49,498 nt of DNA, taken from the NCBI GenBank assembly GCA_030446685.1, contig JAUJMV010000005.1, positions 52,301-101,798 of the forward strand, read 5' to 3'. The stretch is from Thermomicrobiales bacterium. Its GTDB lineage: Bacteria; Chloroflexota; Chloroflexia; Thermomicrobiales; CADCWN01. Shown piece by piece: positions 1 through 8,775 of this stretch. Under the pieces are notes generated by a model. The model did not search any database. It was not told the DNA's origin and worked only from the letters and a program-made list of their open reading frames with translations. Made by a program: the position numbers and the translations under genes. The stretch's first letter is position 1; each line of letters starts with the position of its first letter.

Positions 1-1575
1 AACCGGCGTCGCGTCAGCCCGCCGCGCCGGGGCCTTCGCCGCGACGGCGGCGCGGTTCAGCGCGACCAGGTAGGCGCGGATGCTCCCCTCGACGATGTCG
101 GTGGCGACACCGCGCCCGTTGAACTGGCGCTCGCCGACGGCGATGACGACCGACACCGATCCCTGCGCGTCCTCGCCGGGCGTCACCGCGTCGATGTGGT
201 AGCGCACCAGCGTCGGGTGCTGCCGCGTGACCGTGTCGATCGCCCCGAAGAGCGCGGCCACCTGCCCGTTGCCGGCGCCGGTCGCCTCGACCTCCCGCCC
301 CTCCACGTCGAGGATCACCCCCGCCTCGGCCCGCCCCTCCGACCCGGAGTTCGCACGCCAGCCCAGCAGCTTGAACGGCTCGGTGTCGAAGTGCTGCCGG
401 TCCTCCTCGACGATCGCGACGATGTCGTCGTCGTCCACCCGCTTCTTGCGGTCGGTCAGCGCGATGAAGCGCTCGTAGAGCGCCTGCAGGCGCTCCGGCT
501 CGAACTCGTAGCCCAGCTCCTTCAGCCGCGCGCGGAAACCGGCCCGCCCGGAGTGCTTGCCCATCACCAGCCGGTTGGCGGTCCAGCCGACCGACTCGGC
601 GGTCATGATCTCGTAGGTGGTGCGCTCCTTGATCACCCCGTCCTGGTGGATGCCCGACTCGTGCGCGAAGGCGTTGGCCCCGACGATCGCCTTGTTCGGC
701 GCCACCGCCACGCCGGTGTTGCGGCTGACCAGGGACGAGACCGCGCCGATGCGCTCGGTGCGGATGTTGGTGGTGTAGCCGCGGTAGTGGTCGCCGCGCG
801 TGCGCAGGGCCATCACCACCTCTTCGAGCGCCGTGTTCCCCGCGCGCTCGCCGATCCCGTTGAGCGTCACCTCGATCTGCCGGACCCCCGCCTCGATCGC
901 GGCGATGGTGTTGGCGGTCGCCATCCCGAGGTCGTCGTGGTTGTGGGTGCTGTAGACGATCCGGTCGGCGAGGTCCGGCGCCCGCTCGGCGATGTAACGG
1001 CGGACGCGCGCGAACATCGCGGCGCACTCGTGCGGCAGCGTGTAGCCGACGGTGTCGGGCAGGTTGATCGTCGTCGCCCCGGCGCGCACCGCGACCTCGA
1101 CCGCGCGGCAGAGGTAGTCGAGGTCGGTGCGCGTCGCGTCCATCGCCGACCACTCCACGTTCGGCACCGCGGCCCGCGCGTAGCGGACCATCCGGTCGAT
1201 CCGCTCCAGCGCCTCCTCGCGCGACAGGCGCACCTGGTGCTGGAGGTGGATGTCGGAGGTCGAGAAGAAGACGTGGAGCATCGGGTCCGCCGCCGGGCGC
1301 AGCGCCTCGACCGCCGCGTCAATGTCGACCTGGACGCAGCGCGCCAGCGCCGCGATCGTCACGTCGCGGCACTGCTCGGCGATCGTCCGCACCGCCGCCA
1401 GGTCGCCGGGCGACGCCACCGGGAAGCCCGCCTCGATGATGTCCACCCCCAGGTCGGACAGCGCCGCCGCGACCTCCAACTTCTCCTCGAGGTTCATCGT
1501 CGCGCCCGGCGACTGCTCGCCGTCGCGCAGGGTCGTGTCGAAGATGCGCACCCGCTGTACGCCGGTCTCGGTCAT
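1..1575 (-). CDS. leuA: 2-isopropylmalate synthase (3' end beyond window)
   Basis: Condenses acetyl-CoA with 2-oxoisovalerate, the first step of leucine synthesis. The reading frame is open for 525 codons from ATG 1575 to the window edge, so the stop lies outside. The N-terminus RIFDTTLRDGEQSPGATM is the DRE-TIM metallolyase signature. STHNHDDLGMATAN (near 960-915) holds the metal-binding His pair, and NGIGERAGN follows. The C-terminal part (from about residue 400, GAGNGQVAALFGAID) matches the LeuA regulatory domain that senses leucine. A good ribosome site (AGGGAGG) precedes the ATG. It is the last visible gene of the minus-strand ilv operon, 114 bp after ilvC, with a hairpin repeat between them. 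No frameshift was seen. Confidence 0.95.
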   Translation of the reverse strand, partial: MTETGVQRVRIFDTTLRDGEQSPGATMNLEEKLEVAAALSDLGVDIIEAGFPVASPGDLAAVRTIAEQCRDVTIAALARCVQVDIDAAVEALRPAADPMLHVFFSTSDIHLQHQVRLSREEALERIDRMVRYARAAVPNVEWSAMDATRTDLDYLCRAVEVAVRAGATTINLPDTVGYTLPHECAAMFARVRRYIAERAPDLADRIVYSTHNHDDLGMATANTIAAIEAGVRQIEVTLNGIGERAGNTALEEVVMALRTRGDHYRGYTTNIRTERIGAVSSLVSRNTGVAVAPNKAIVGANAFAHESGIHQDGVIKERTTYEIMTAESVGWTANRLVMGKHSGRAGFRARLKELGYEFEPERLQALYERFIALTDRKKRVDDDDIVAIVEEDRQHFDTEPFKLLGWRANSGSEGRAEAGVILDVEGREVEATGAGNGQVAALFGAIDTVTRQHPTLVRYHIDAVTPGEDAQGSVSVVIAVGERQFNGRGVATDIVEGSIRAYLVALNRAAVAAKAPARRADATPV

Positions 1576-1607
1576 GCCTGCCTCCCTGCTTCGTGGGCGT
1601 TGGTTAC

Positions 1608-1678
1608 CCTCACCCCCGCCGCGCCTCCGCGCGTCTCCCCCTCTCCCAATCTTGGGAGAGGGGGTCGGGGGGTGAGGG
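1608..1678. repeat. Nested palindromic repeat between ilvC and leuA
   Basis: A 13-bp perfect stem (CCCCCTCTCCCAA, 2-nt loop, TTGGGAGAGGGGG) at 1637-1664 sits inside an outer arm pair, CCCTCACCCCC (from 1608) with GGGGGGTGAGGG (to 1678). It lies wholly between two operon genes and has no U tract. It looks like a dispersed intergenic palindrome that could cause partial termination or stabilise the upstream mRNA. Confidence 0.7.
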
Positions 1679-1689
1679 CGCCCCACGCC

Positions 1690-2759
<1,070 letters not shown>

Positions 2760-2765
2760 TCAGCG

Positions 2766-2847
2766 CCCCCCCCGGCCCCCCAACTTTGGGGGAGACCCGC
2801 AATCTAACCCGGATAGCTCCCCCCAAAGTTGGGGGACTGGGGGGGCC
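2766..2847. repeat. Inverted-repeat element with CCCCCAACTTTGGGGG-type cores
   Basis: Left core CCCCCCAACTTTGGGGG (2776-2792) and right core CCCCCCAAAGTTGGGGG (2819-2835) are reverse complements, flanked by C-rich and G-rich outer arms. The element lies between ilvC and the GNAT gene, and its right half supplies the last codons of the GNAT gene. The same design recurs at 47092-47208. Confidence 0.75.
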
Positions 2848-3412
2848 GCTCCCAATCCGCGCGCAGGACGGCGTACATCGCTACGTCCTGAGAAGTGCCC
2901 TCCTTCAACAGGTAGCCGCGCAGCACGCCTTCATAGGCCATGCCCGCCTTCTGCATCACCCGGCCCGAGGCCGGATTGCCCAGGTGATGCGTCGCCTCGA
3001 TACGGTTCAGCCCCAGCTCCTCGAAGCCGAAGGCAATTACGCGCCGGACGGCCTCGGTCGCGTACCCCTGGTTCCAGTGCGGCACGCCCAGCCAGTAGTT
3101 GAGCAACGCCCGCTTGTGCGGGCGACCGCTGCCGATGACAATGCCGATGCTCCCCATCAGCACCCCGCTGGCCTTGCTCGTGACGGCGAACACATAGATG
3201 ACGCCGTGGGCCGCGAGTTGGGTGTGCGCGCCGATCCACTGCTCGGCCAGCCCTTCAGGGTACGGATGCGGGATATTGAGCGTCGTCGCCGCCACTTCAG
3301 ACGCGCCCGCCAGCTCGCGCACCTTTGGGGCATCCTCCAGGGTGAACGGGCGCAGGACCAGCCGTTCGGTCTCCAGTGTGGGGATGGTGGTCGGTAAGGT
3401 GGCGGTCGTCAA
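2804..3412 (-). CDS. GNAT acetyltransferase, RimJ/RimL-like
   Basis: About 202 aa. TIPTLETERLVLRPFTLED is the usual N-terminus of RimJ/RimL-type N-acetyltransferases. The acetyl-CoA region reads YWLGVPHWNQGYATEAVRRV, followed by GLNRIEATHHLGNPASGRVM and KAGMAYEGVLRGY. Substrate unknown; a protein N-terminus or a small amine is possible. There is no ATG near the domain start; TTG 3412, with GGAG about 10 nt upstream, is the best choice. Longer readings would translate the upstream palindrome. The C-terminus (PPQSPNFGGS) is encoded by the flanking repeat. The gene interrupts the usual ilvH-ilvC order and is bracketed by repeats, which suggests later insertion into the operon. Confidence 0.82.
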   Translation of the reverse strand: MTTATLPTTIPTLETERLVLRPFTLEDAPKVRELAGASEVAATTLNIPHPYPEGLAEQWIGAHTQLAAHGVIYVFAVTSKASGVLMGSIGIVIGSGRPHKRALLNYWLGVPHWNQGYATEAVRRVIAFGFEELGLNRIEATHHLGNPASGRVMQKAGMAYEGVLRGYLLKEGTSQDVAMYAVLRADWERPPQSPNFGGSYPG

Positions 3413-3430
3413 GGTCGTGTACTCCGTAGT

Positions 3431-3607
3431 GGCCGCCGGTTGAAACCGGCGTCTCGCGGGCCTGCGGCCACCAAGCCCGCCGCCGCGGGCTGGGGCGTTC
3501 GGAACGTGCTGTTTGTCCTCGGCACCCGCGCTTGGGGAAGGCCCCAACCCGCGTAGGCGGGTTTCGTGGCCGGTAGGCCCGCGAGACGCCGGTTTCAACC
3601 GGCGGCC
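3431..3607. repeat. Long imperfect palindrome, arms of about 65 bp
   Basis: The left arm begins GGCCGCCGGTTGAAACCGGC and runs through GTCTCGCGGGCCT. The right arm ends with its complement (AGGCCCGCGAGACGCC, then GGTTTCAACCGGCGGCC). Inner segments AAGCCCGCCGCCGCGGGCT and AACCCGCGTAGGCGGGTT form further local hairpins. The element lies between ilvH and the GNAT gene and would fold into a large cruciform or RNA hairpin. It looks like a mobile, non-coding repeat rather than a gene. Confidence 0.75.
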
Positions 3608-3643
3608 CCCCGGCCCCCCCACAATCGTTCGGGGGCAGCAAGA

Positions 3644-3665
3644 GGGGCGTCCACCCGGACGCCCC
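3644..3665 (-). terminator. Hairpin just after ilvH
   Basis: A perfect 9-bp stem GGGGCGTCC / GGACGCCCC with 4-nt loop lies 9 bp beyond the ilvH stop. On the minus strand it is followed by TCTTGCTGCC, only weakly U-rich. It may be a partial terminator between ilvBH and downstream genes. Confidence 0.45.
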
Positions 3666-3673
3666 CGCCACCC

Positions 3674-4213
3674 TCACCCCTCCCCGCCCCCGGCCCCGCG
3701 CGTAATCGCGACGCGGCCGGTGCGCGCGATCTCGCGGATGCCGTAGGGGCGGACCATCTCCAGCAGGCTGGCGATCCGCGCCTCCGAGCCGACCGCCTCG
3801 ATCACCACCGAACGCGGCGCGACATCGATCACGCGCGCCCCGAACAGCTCGGCGATCTCGCGCAGTTGCGCCAGCGTCTCCGGCGACGCCGCCACCTTGA
3901 CCAGCGCCAGCTCGCGCCCGATGAAGCGCTCGTCGCTCAGATCGGTGACCTTGCGCACCTCCAGCAGCTTGTAGAGCTGCTTGACCGCCTGCTCGGTCGC
4001 CGCGTCGTCGGCGTGCAGCGCGATCGTCATCCGCGACAGCCCCGGCTGCTCGCTCGCCCCGACGTTCAGGCTCTCGACGTTGAACCGCCGCCGCCGCAGC
4101 AGGCTCGAGACCCGGTTGAGCACCCCCGGCTGGTCCTCGACCAGCACGCTCAGCGTCCGCGCGCTCGCCGCCCGCTGCCCCACGTCCCCCGCCTTCGCCC
4201 CCGGCACGCTCAT
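3674..4213 (-). CDS. ilvH: Acetolactate synthase small (regulatory) subunit
   Basis: About 179 aa. The ACT domain begins RTLSVLVEDQPGVLNRVSSL and continues RRRFNVESLNVGASEQPGLS, the valine-binding regulatory domain. The C-terminal ALS_ss_C-like half contains REIAELFGARVIDV and GIREIARTGRVAI. It activates IlvB and confers valine feedback. The ATG at 4213 starts MSVPGAKAGD. An in-frame GTG at 4222, better spaced from GGGGG, is an equally good start. Upstream lies the heptamer-repeat hairpin that separates it from ilvB by 138 bp. Confidence 0.92.
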   Translation of the reverse strand: MSVPGAKAGDVGQRAASARTLSVLVEDQPGVLNRVSSLLRRRRFNVESLNVGASEQPGLSRMTIALHADDAATEQAVKQLYKLLEVRKVTDLSDERFIGRELALVKVAASPETLAQLREIAELFGARVIDVAPRSVVIEAVGSEARIASLLEMVRPYGIREIARTGRVAITRGAGGGEG

Positions 4214-4237
4214 GATGACCACCGCATCCCCCACTGA

Positions 4238-4354
4238 AGTGCTGAGTGCTGAGTGCTGAGTAATGAGTGACGAATGCCAGTCAGAGTGCCGTCGTTGTTC
4301 GCCCACATCGCGCCACGTTCTACTCAGCACCCAGCACTCAGCACTCAGCACTCA
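4238..4354. repeat. Heptamer (GCTGAGT) inverted-repeat element, copy A
   Basis: AGTGCTG repeats from 4238 to about 4270 face complementary CTCAGCA repeats at 4320-4354 across a spacer of about 50 bp. The ilvB stop codon (TGA, 4352-4354) lies inside the right arm. An almost identical structure, including its start GAAGTGCTGAGTGC, occurs at 48737-48852. Confidence 0.85.
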
Positions 4355-6109
4355 CTCGACCGCGTCCGGCTCCATCTCGATCATCTGCGAGTTGGCGCCG
4401 CCGGGCGGCACCATCGGGTAGACGTTCTCCTCCGGGTTGATCCGGAAGTCGATCACCACCGGGCCGGCGATGGCGCGGGCGCGGGCGATCGTCTCGTGGA
4501 CTTGGGCGGGGTCGCTGACCCGCAGGCCGGCGATGCCGTAGGCCTCGGCCAGCTTCACGAAGTCGGGGCTGCTGATCGGCGTGTGCGAGTAGTTGCGGTC
4601 GTGGAAGAGCTGCTGCCACTGGCGCACCATCCCGAGGTAGCCGTTGTTGAAGATCGCCACCTTCACCGGCAGCCCCTCCTGGACGATCGTCGCCAGCTCC
4701 GGCAGCGACATCTGCACGCCGCCGTCGCCGACGATCGCCCAGACCTCCGCCTCCGGGTGGCCGAGCTGCGCGCCGATCGCGGCGGGGAGGCCGAAGCCCA
4801 TCGTCCCCGCGCCGCCGGAGCTGATCCAGCGCTCCGGGCGCTCGTAGGCGCCCCACTGCGCCGCCCACATCTGGTGCTGCCCCACGTCGGCGGTGAAGAT
4901 CGCCTCGCCGCCGGTCGCGGCGCGCAGGGCGGCGATCAGCTTGAAGGGGGAGATCGTCCGCTCGTCGGGGTCGAAGGTGGCCGGGGGCGGCGGGACGCGC
5001 CAGGCGGCGATCGCCGCGTGCCATTCCGGGCGCCGCTGCTCCCGGACGGCCTCGATCAGCGCGGCCAGCACATGCCGGGCATCGCCGACGATCGGCACGG
5101 CGGTCTTGACGTTCTTGCCGATCTCCGCCGGGTCGATGTCGACGTGGATCACCGTCGCCCCCGGCGCGAAGGCGTCGACGCGGCCGGTGGCGCGGTCGTC
5201 GAAGCGCGCCCCGATGTTGATCAGCAGGTCGCACCCGTCGATCGCCCGGTTGACGTGGGCGTGGCCGTGCATCCCCATGTAGCCGATCGCGTTGGGGTGC
5301 GAGGCGGGCAGCGCGCCGAGGCCGTGCAGCGTGAAGGCCACCGGCAGGTCGGCGCGCTCGACGAAGGCGCGGAACTCGTTGATCGCGCCGCTGATGGCGA
5401 TGCCGTGCCCCGCCATCACCACCGGGCGCTCCGCCGCCGCGATCAGCCGCGCCGCCGCCTTGATCTGCCCCATGTTGCCGAACTTGGTCGGGCGGTAGCC
5501 GGGCAACTCGACCGGGGGCGGCGCGCTCGGGGCGGTGGGGGCGACCAGGACGCTCTTGGGGATGTCGATCAGGACCGGGCCGGGCCGCCCGCTGCTCGCC
5601 AGGTGGAAGGCTTCGGCGACGACGCGCGGGAGGTCGGCCACGTCCTCGATCTGGAAGGAGTGCTTGGTGATCGGCAGCGTCACCCCGATGATGTCCACCT
5701 CCTGGAAGGCGTCCTTGCCGATCATCGGGATGCCGACCTGGCCGGTGATCGCCACCAGCGGGGTCGAGTCGAGCATCGCGTCGGCGATGCCGGTGACGAG
5801 ATTGGTCGCGCCGGGGCCGCTGGTCGCCAGGCAGACCCCCACCTTGCCGGTGGCGCGGGCGTAGCCCTCGGCGGCGTGCGCCGCCCACTGCTCGTGGCGC
5901 ACCAGCACATGCCGGATGGCCGGATAGTCGGTCAGCACGTCGTAGAGCGGGATCACCGCGCCGCCCGGATAGCCGAAGATGAGATCGACCCCCTCGCGGA
6001 CCAGCGCCTCGCAGAGCGCGTGCGCCCCGGTGTAGGGCCGGGCGGCGCGCGGGGCCGGGTCCGGCGCGGTGCGGTCCCGCGGGATCGTCGTGACGGTGGC
6101 GGTCACCAT
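4352..6109 (-). CDS. ilvB: Acetolactate synthase large (catalytic) subunit
   Basis: About 585 aa, TPP- and FAD-dependent. It makes 2-acetolactate or 2-aceto-2-hydroxybutyrate. YPGGAVIPLYDVL and HVLVRHEQWAAHAAEGYAR contain the catalytic Glu (RHEQ). KDAFQEVDIIGVTLPITKHS is the FAD and substrate region. GDGGVQMSLPELAT...NNGYLGMVRQWQ is the TPP/Mg motif. ATG 6109 (MVTATVTTIP) is chosen because GGAGGGGGGAG lies about 9 nt upstream. The frame continues open upstream, but that stretch is the leader region. First enzyme gene of the operon; expression is probably set by the attenuator at 6662-6868. Confidence 0.96.
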   Translation of the reverse strand: MVTATVTTIPRDRTAPDPAPRAARPYTGAHALCEALVREGVDLIFGYPGGAVIPLYDVLTDYPAIRHVLVRHEQWAAHAAEGYARATGKVGVCLATSGPGATNLVTGIADAMLDSTPLVAITGQVGIPMIGKDAFQEVDIIGVTLPITKHSFQIEDVADLPRVVAEAFHLASSGRPGPVLIDIPKSVLVAPTAPSAPPPVELPGYRPTKFGNMGQIKAAARLIAAAERPVVMAGHGIAISGAINEFRAFVERADLPVAFTLHGLGALPASHPNAIGYMGMHGHAHVNRAIDGCDLLINIGARFDDRATGRVDAFAPGATVIHVDIDPAEIGKNVKTAVPIVGDARHVLAALIEAVREQRRPEWHAAIAAWRVPPPPATFDPDERTISPFKLIAALRAATGGEAIFTADVGQHQMWAAQWGAYERPERWISSGGAGTMGFGLPAAIGAQLGHPEAEVWAIVGDGGVQMSLPELATIVQEGLPVKVAIFNNGYLGMVRQWQQLFHDRNYSHTPISSPDFVKLAEAYGIAGLRVSDPAQVHETIARARAIAGPVVIDFRINPEENVYPMVPPGGANSQMIEMEPDAVE

Positions 6110-6147
6110 GGGTGCGTCTCCCCCCTCCGGGATGGCTTGGCCGGCCC

Positions 6148-6321
6148 TCACTGGCCGCCGGCCGCGCGCAGTAGCAACAACAAGCACTCCGCGATCCCGC
6201 AGAGGGCCAGCCCGAACACAACCTGACGCTGCACGAGCGCCCGGCGCCCCCGCGCCCCGGCGATGACGATGGCGCCCGGGCGTGCCCGGCGGCCGACGAA
6301 TTGGCGGTGCGGCTGCGGCAT
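6148..6321 (-). CDS. Leader-like small ORF, Leu/Val/Ile-rich
   Basis: 57 codons from ATG 6321, which has a strong ribosome site (GAGGGGAG), to a TGA 38 nt before ilvB. The end reads LVQRQVVFGLALCGIAECLL followed by three more Leu, Arg and AAGG. Five consecutive Leu codons include TTG and CTA, rare in this GC-rich DNA. A shorter start at GTG 6234 is possible. GGCCGGC / GCCGGCC around the stop could form a hairpin. It may be a second ilv leader acting close to ilvB, or a one-helix membrane peptide; the sequence alone does not decide. Confidence 0.5.
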   Translation of the reverse strand: MPQPHRQFVGRRARPGAIVIAGARGRRALVQRQVVFGLALCGIAECLLLLLRAAGGQ

Positions 6322-6364
6322 GGCGGCTGCTCCCCTCACTACGGCGACGGCGGATCGGCGCCGG

Positions 6365-6553
6365 TTACTGCTCGCCCCCGAAATCGAACTCGTGCGCGCT
6401 CTCGCGCCAGGGGAAGCCCAGCGGCGGGGGCTCGGTCGCCGCCGCCCGCTCGGCCGGCGCGTCGGACCAGTAGCCCTGCCACCAGTTGGACCACTCCGCC
6501 TGCCAGCCGCTCTCATTCGTCGCGGTCGTCGTCGCCTCGGTCTCGTACGGCAC
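6365..6553 (-). CDS. Trp-rich small protein of unknown function
   Basis: 62 codons from GTG 6553, with AGGAGGG six nucleotides upstream, to TAA 6365. It begins MPYETEATTTATNES, then GWQAEWSNWWQGYWSDAPAE (five Trp in 13 residues), and ends FPWRESAHEFDFGGEQ. It is acidic, with no signal peptide or membrane helix. It lies after the ilv attenuator and before ilvB, so it should be cotranscribed with them. No family was recognised. The strong ribosome site argues that it is translated. Confidence 0.5.
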   Translation of the reverse strand: MPYETEATTTATNESGWQAEWSNWWQGYWSDAPAERAAATEPPPLGFPWRESAHEFDFGGEQ

Positions 6554-6661
6554 GGTGTCCCTCCTCATCCCGCGGGTCGTCCCCGCCGATCACATCCGCG
6601 ATGCCCGCGCACCGCTGTCGCCCCCGTCGCCCCCCGGCCCGCGCCCCGTGGCCCGCAACAA

Positions 6662-6689
6662 GAAGGGCCTCCCGCTTGGGAGGCCCTTC
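6662..6689 (-). terminator. Attenuator terminator of the ilv operon
   Basis: Perfect 12-bp stem GAAGGGCCTCCC, loop AAGC, GGGAGGCCCTTC, followed on the minus strand by TTGTTGC. The left strand contains GCCTCCCAAGC, which can instead pair with an upstream segment, so this is the conditional terminator of the attenuator. Confidence 0.85.
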
Positions 6690-6715
6690 GTCGTGCTCGT
6701 CCTTGCTTACCCGCG

Positions 6716-6829
6716 CTACCGTACGCCTCCCAAGCAGCGATAACCTCCCGTAAGGAGGAGGCTAATAAGGATTACGACGACGACGGAGGTCATCGGGCTG
6801 GATTGTCGCTGTCGTCGCGGGTCACTCAT
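6716..6829 (-). CDS. ilvL: ilv operon leader peptide (37 aa)
   Basis: ATG 6829 to TAG 6716. The peptide reads MSDPRRQRQSSPMTS, then VVVVILISLLLT, then GGYRCLGGVR. The control run has four Val, two Ile and four Leu in 12 residues, encoded GTC GTC GTC GTA ATC CTT ATT AGC CTC CTC CTT. A GGAG lies about 12 nt upstream of the ATG, and a second in-frame ATG at 6793 is possible. The control codons end just before and overlap the first attenuator segment. The symbol is by analogy with enterobacterial ilvL; no sequence homology is claimed. Confidence 0.85.
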   Translation of the reverse strand: MSDPRRQRQSSPMTSVVVVILISLLLTGGYRCLGGVR

Positions 6830-6874
6830 CGCTGCACAGGCTCCGGTGCGGTACGGATTGCTGCGTTGTCGCCT

Positions 6875-6903
6875 ATCCTACAGGCTCAATCCTATATTGT
6901 CAA
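6875..6903 (-). promoter_or_regulatory. Sigma70-type promoter of the ilv operon
   Basis: On the minus strand TTGACA (6903-6898), a 17-nt spacer and TAGGAT (6880-6875). This is near-consensus and is placed about 45 nt upstream of the leader-peptide ATG. Expected transcription start is near 6868. Confidence 0.85.
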
Positions 6904-7122
6904 CAGGGCCTGTCGCGGTCGGAAGCACCGACAAGGCGGTCGGTCTGGTTGAGAGGAAGCGGAGTAGCCTTCGCCGACCAGGGCGACGCGGCGCTCGGCG
7001 GAGCGCCCCGACGCCTGGCTGGCCCGCCATCGCCGCCGGAACGCTGCCCGATGCGGCGCGCAGCACGCCGGGGCCGCCCCTGGCACCCGCGCCGCCGCGC
7101 CGCCACCAGTCCCCACCGCGCA

Positions 7123-8115
7123 TCACCCCGTCGCCCCGAGGATCGCCGCGCCGATGATGCCAGCGTCGTCGCCGAGCTTGGAGGCGACGATCTCGACCGC
7201 CGCGCCGGGCACCGAGAGAGCCTCGCGCTTGGCGCGCGGCGCGGCGAGCTCGACCAGCAGCGGGACCGCCTCGATCACGCCGCCGCCGAGGACGATCCGG
7301 TGCGGGTTGTAGAAGTTGATCGCGGAGGCGAGGCCCAGGCCGAGGTAGCGCCCGGCGTCGTGGAGCGTCTCCAGCACCAGCTCGTCCCGCTCGGCCACTG
7401 CTTTCGCCAGGATGCCGGAGCGGATCGCGGTGCCGCCGGGGGCGTCCTGGTCGAGCCCCTCCTTGCGGAGCAGATCGCGCAGGATGGAAGGACGCCCGCG
7501 CCGCAGTTCTTCGAGCAGCACCTTGGTAATCGCGGTGCGCGAGGCGTAGGCTTCCAGGTGGCCGCGCCCGCCGCAGCCGCAGAAGCGCCCGTCGGCATGC
7601 ACCACCAGGTGGCCGATCTCGCCGGCGGTCGCGGTCGCGCCCCGCTCCAGCGCGCCGTTGTGGACGATCGCGCCGCCGACGCCGGTGCCGACGAAGACGC
7701 AGAGGAGCCGCTCGACGCCCACGCCGCCGCCGAAGCGCACCTCGCCGAGCGCGGCGCCCTGGACGTCGTTGCCGAGCCGCACCGGCAGGCCGAGCCGCCT
7801 GCCCAGCGTGTCGCCGATCGGCAGATCCCGCGCGCCGCCGAGGTTCGGCGCGTCGATCAGGACGCCGCGCTCGGGATCGACCTGGCCGGCGATGGCGACC
7901 CCCACCCCCGCGAGGGCCGTCCCCTTCGGCAGCTTCGCGTCCGCCAGCGCCGCCTCGGCCGTGTCGCCGAGGCGGGCGAGGATCTCGGCCCCGCCCAGGA
8001 TCGCCTTGGTTTTCTTCTTGGCCTGGCCGACCACCGCGCCGCTGTCGAGGTCGATCACCCCGGCCAGGATCTTCGTGCCGCCGACGTCGACGCCCAGACC
8101 GAAGCGCTTCGCCAT
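7123..8115 (-). CDS. ROK-family sugar kinase (glucokinase-like)
   Basis: 330 aa. The N-terminus [20 protein letters not shown] is the ATP-phosphate loop. ROK features follow: [11 protein letters not shown] with the catalytic Asp, [11 protein letters not shown], and the zinc site GEIGHLVV...[15 protein letters not shown]. The usual last Cys of CxCGxxGCxE is His here, a variant that may still bind zinc. Probably phosphorylates glucose or a related hexose. ATG 8115 has a GGGGAGGGG ribosome site. Divergent from rpsO. Sugar specificity cannot be read from the sequence. Confidence 0.88.
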   Translation of the reverse strand: MAKRFGLGVDVGGTKILAGVIDLDSGAVVGQAKKKTKAILGGAEILARLGDTAEAALADAKLPKGTALAGVGVAIAGQVDPERGVLIDAPNLGGARDLPIGDTLGRRLGLPVRLGNDVQGAALGEVRFGGGVGVERLLCVFVGTGVGGAIVHNGALERGATATAGEIGHLVVHADGRFCGCGGRGHLEAYASRTAITKVLLEELRRGRPSILRDLLRKEGLDQDAPGGTAIRSGILAKAVAERDELVLETLHDAGRYLGLGLASAINFYNPHRIVLGGGVIEAVPLLVELAAPRAKREALSVPGAAVEIVASKLGDDAGIIGAAILGATG

Positions 8116-8233
8116 CCCGCTCCCCTCCCCCTGGTCCTCCCGCTGCCCGCCGCTGCCTCTCGCGCTCGCCGGGTCCTGTCCACCTGCCTGTGCATATCCC
8201 GTACCAGCGCCGCCAGCGTGGGCGGAATCGCGC

Positions 8234-8262
8234 TTGGTTTGTTCCCGCGCGCGTGCTATACT
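8234..8262 (+). promoter_or_regulatory. Promoter of rpsO-pnp
   Basis: TTGGTT (8234-8239), 17-nt spacer and TATACT (8257-8262), about 95 nt upstream of the rpsO start. The leader in between could hold an S15 autoregulatory site, but I could not identify one. Confidence 0.75.
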
Positions 8263-8357
8263 TCTCCGCTGTGGCACGGTCCCGGTGGCGATCGGGGCGG
8301 GCATCCACGCATCGGCCGCGGAGGGGCGGGCGCAGAGGAAGGGAAGGCCGGAGCCGC

Positions 8358-8627
8358 ATGGCATTGCAGAAGACCGAGAAGGACGACATCATCGAGAACT
8401 TCAAGGCCCACGAGGGTGACACCGGGTCGCCGGAGGTGCAAATCGCGCTCCTGACCCAGCGCATCCTGCAGTTGACCGAGCACCTGAAGGAGCACACCCA
8501 CGACTACCACTCGCGGCGTGGGCTCTTCCAGATGGTCGGGCGGCGGCGGCGGCTGCTGGCCTACCTGCAGAAGAAAGACATCGAGCGCTACCGCGCGACG
8601 ATCGAGCGCCTCGGCCTGCGCCGCTGA
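8358..8627 (+). CDS. rpsO: 30S ribosomal protein S15
   Basis: 89 aa, the normal length. [39 protein letters not shown] and [19 protein letters not shown] are the family signatures for 16S rRNA binding. The ATG at 8358 opens [10 protein letters not shown]. pnp follows on the same strand, the common rpsO-pnp arrangement, with a terminator-like hairpin and a long gap between them. Confidence 0.98.
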   Translation: MALQKTEKDDIIENFKAHEGDTGSPEVQIALLTQRILQLTEHLKEHTHDYHSRRGLFQMVGRRRRLLAYLQKKDIERYRATIERLGLRR

Positions 8628-8775
8628 GGCCGGACAGCGCCGGGTGAGATGCAGCGAAACGCGACCGCGTCGGCCCAGAGGACTCGCGCCGGATCGCCCG
8701 CCGGGCGGCTCGGCACGCCGTCGCGCTCCGGGCCGTGTCCACCGGCGCACCTCGGTCAGTGTCAATTCCGTGAGG

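Larger units (their letters stand above)
6662..6868 (-). promoter_or_regulatory. Ribosome-mediated transcription attenuator upstream of ilvB
   Basis: Four segments are visible in transcript order: 1, GCCTCCTCC (6762-6754), which overlaps the Leu codons of the leader; 2, GCTTGGGAGGC (6735-6725); 3, GCCTCCCAAGC (6684-6674); 4, GGGAGGCCCTTC (6673-6662). Segments 1:2 pair over 6 bp, 2:3 over 11 bp perfectly, 3:4 as the terminator. A ribosome stalled on the Val/Ile/Leu run would cover segment 1, leave 2 free to pair with 3 and prevent termination. Normal translation would allow the terminator. This is the classic trp/ilv attenuation logic. Confidence 0.85.

Noticed and set aside
6662-6868. T-box riboswitch upstream of ilvB (GGTAGCGCGGGTAA resembles the T-box core)
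   Set aside because: The UGGN bulge that pairs with the tRNA end is missing, and the region is fully explained by a leader peptide with Val/Ile/Leu codons plus antiterminator and terminator pairing.
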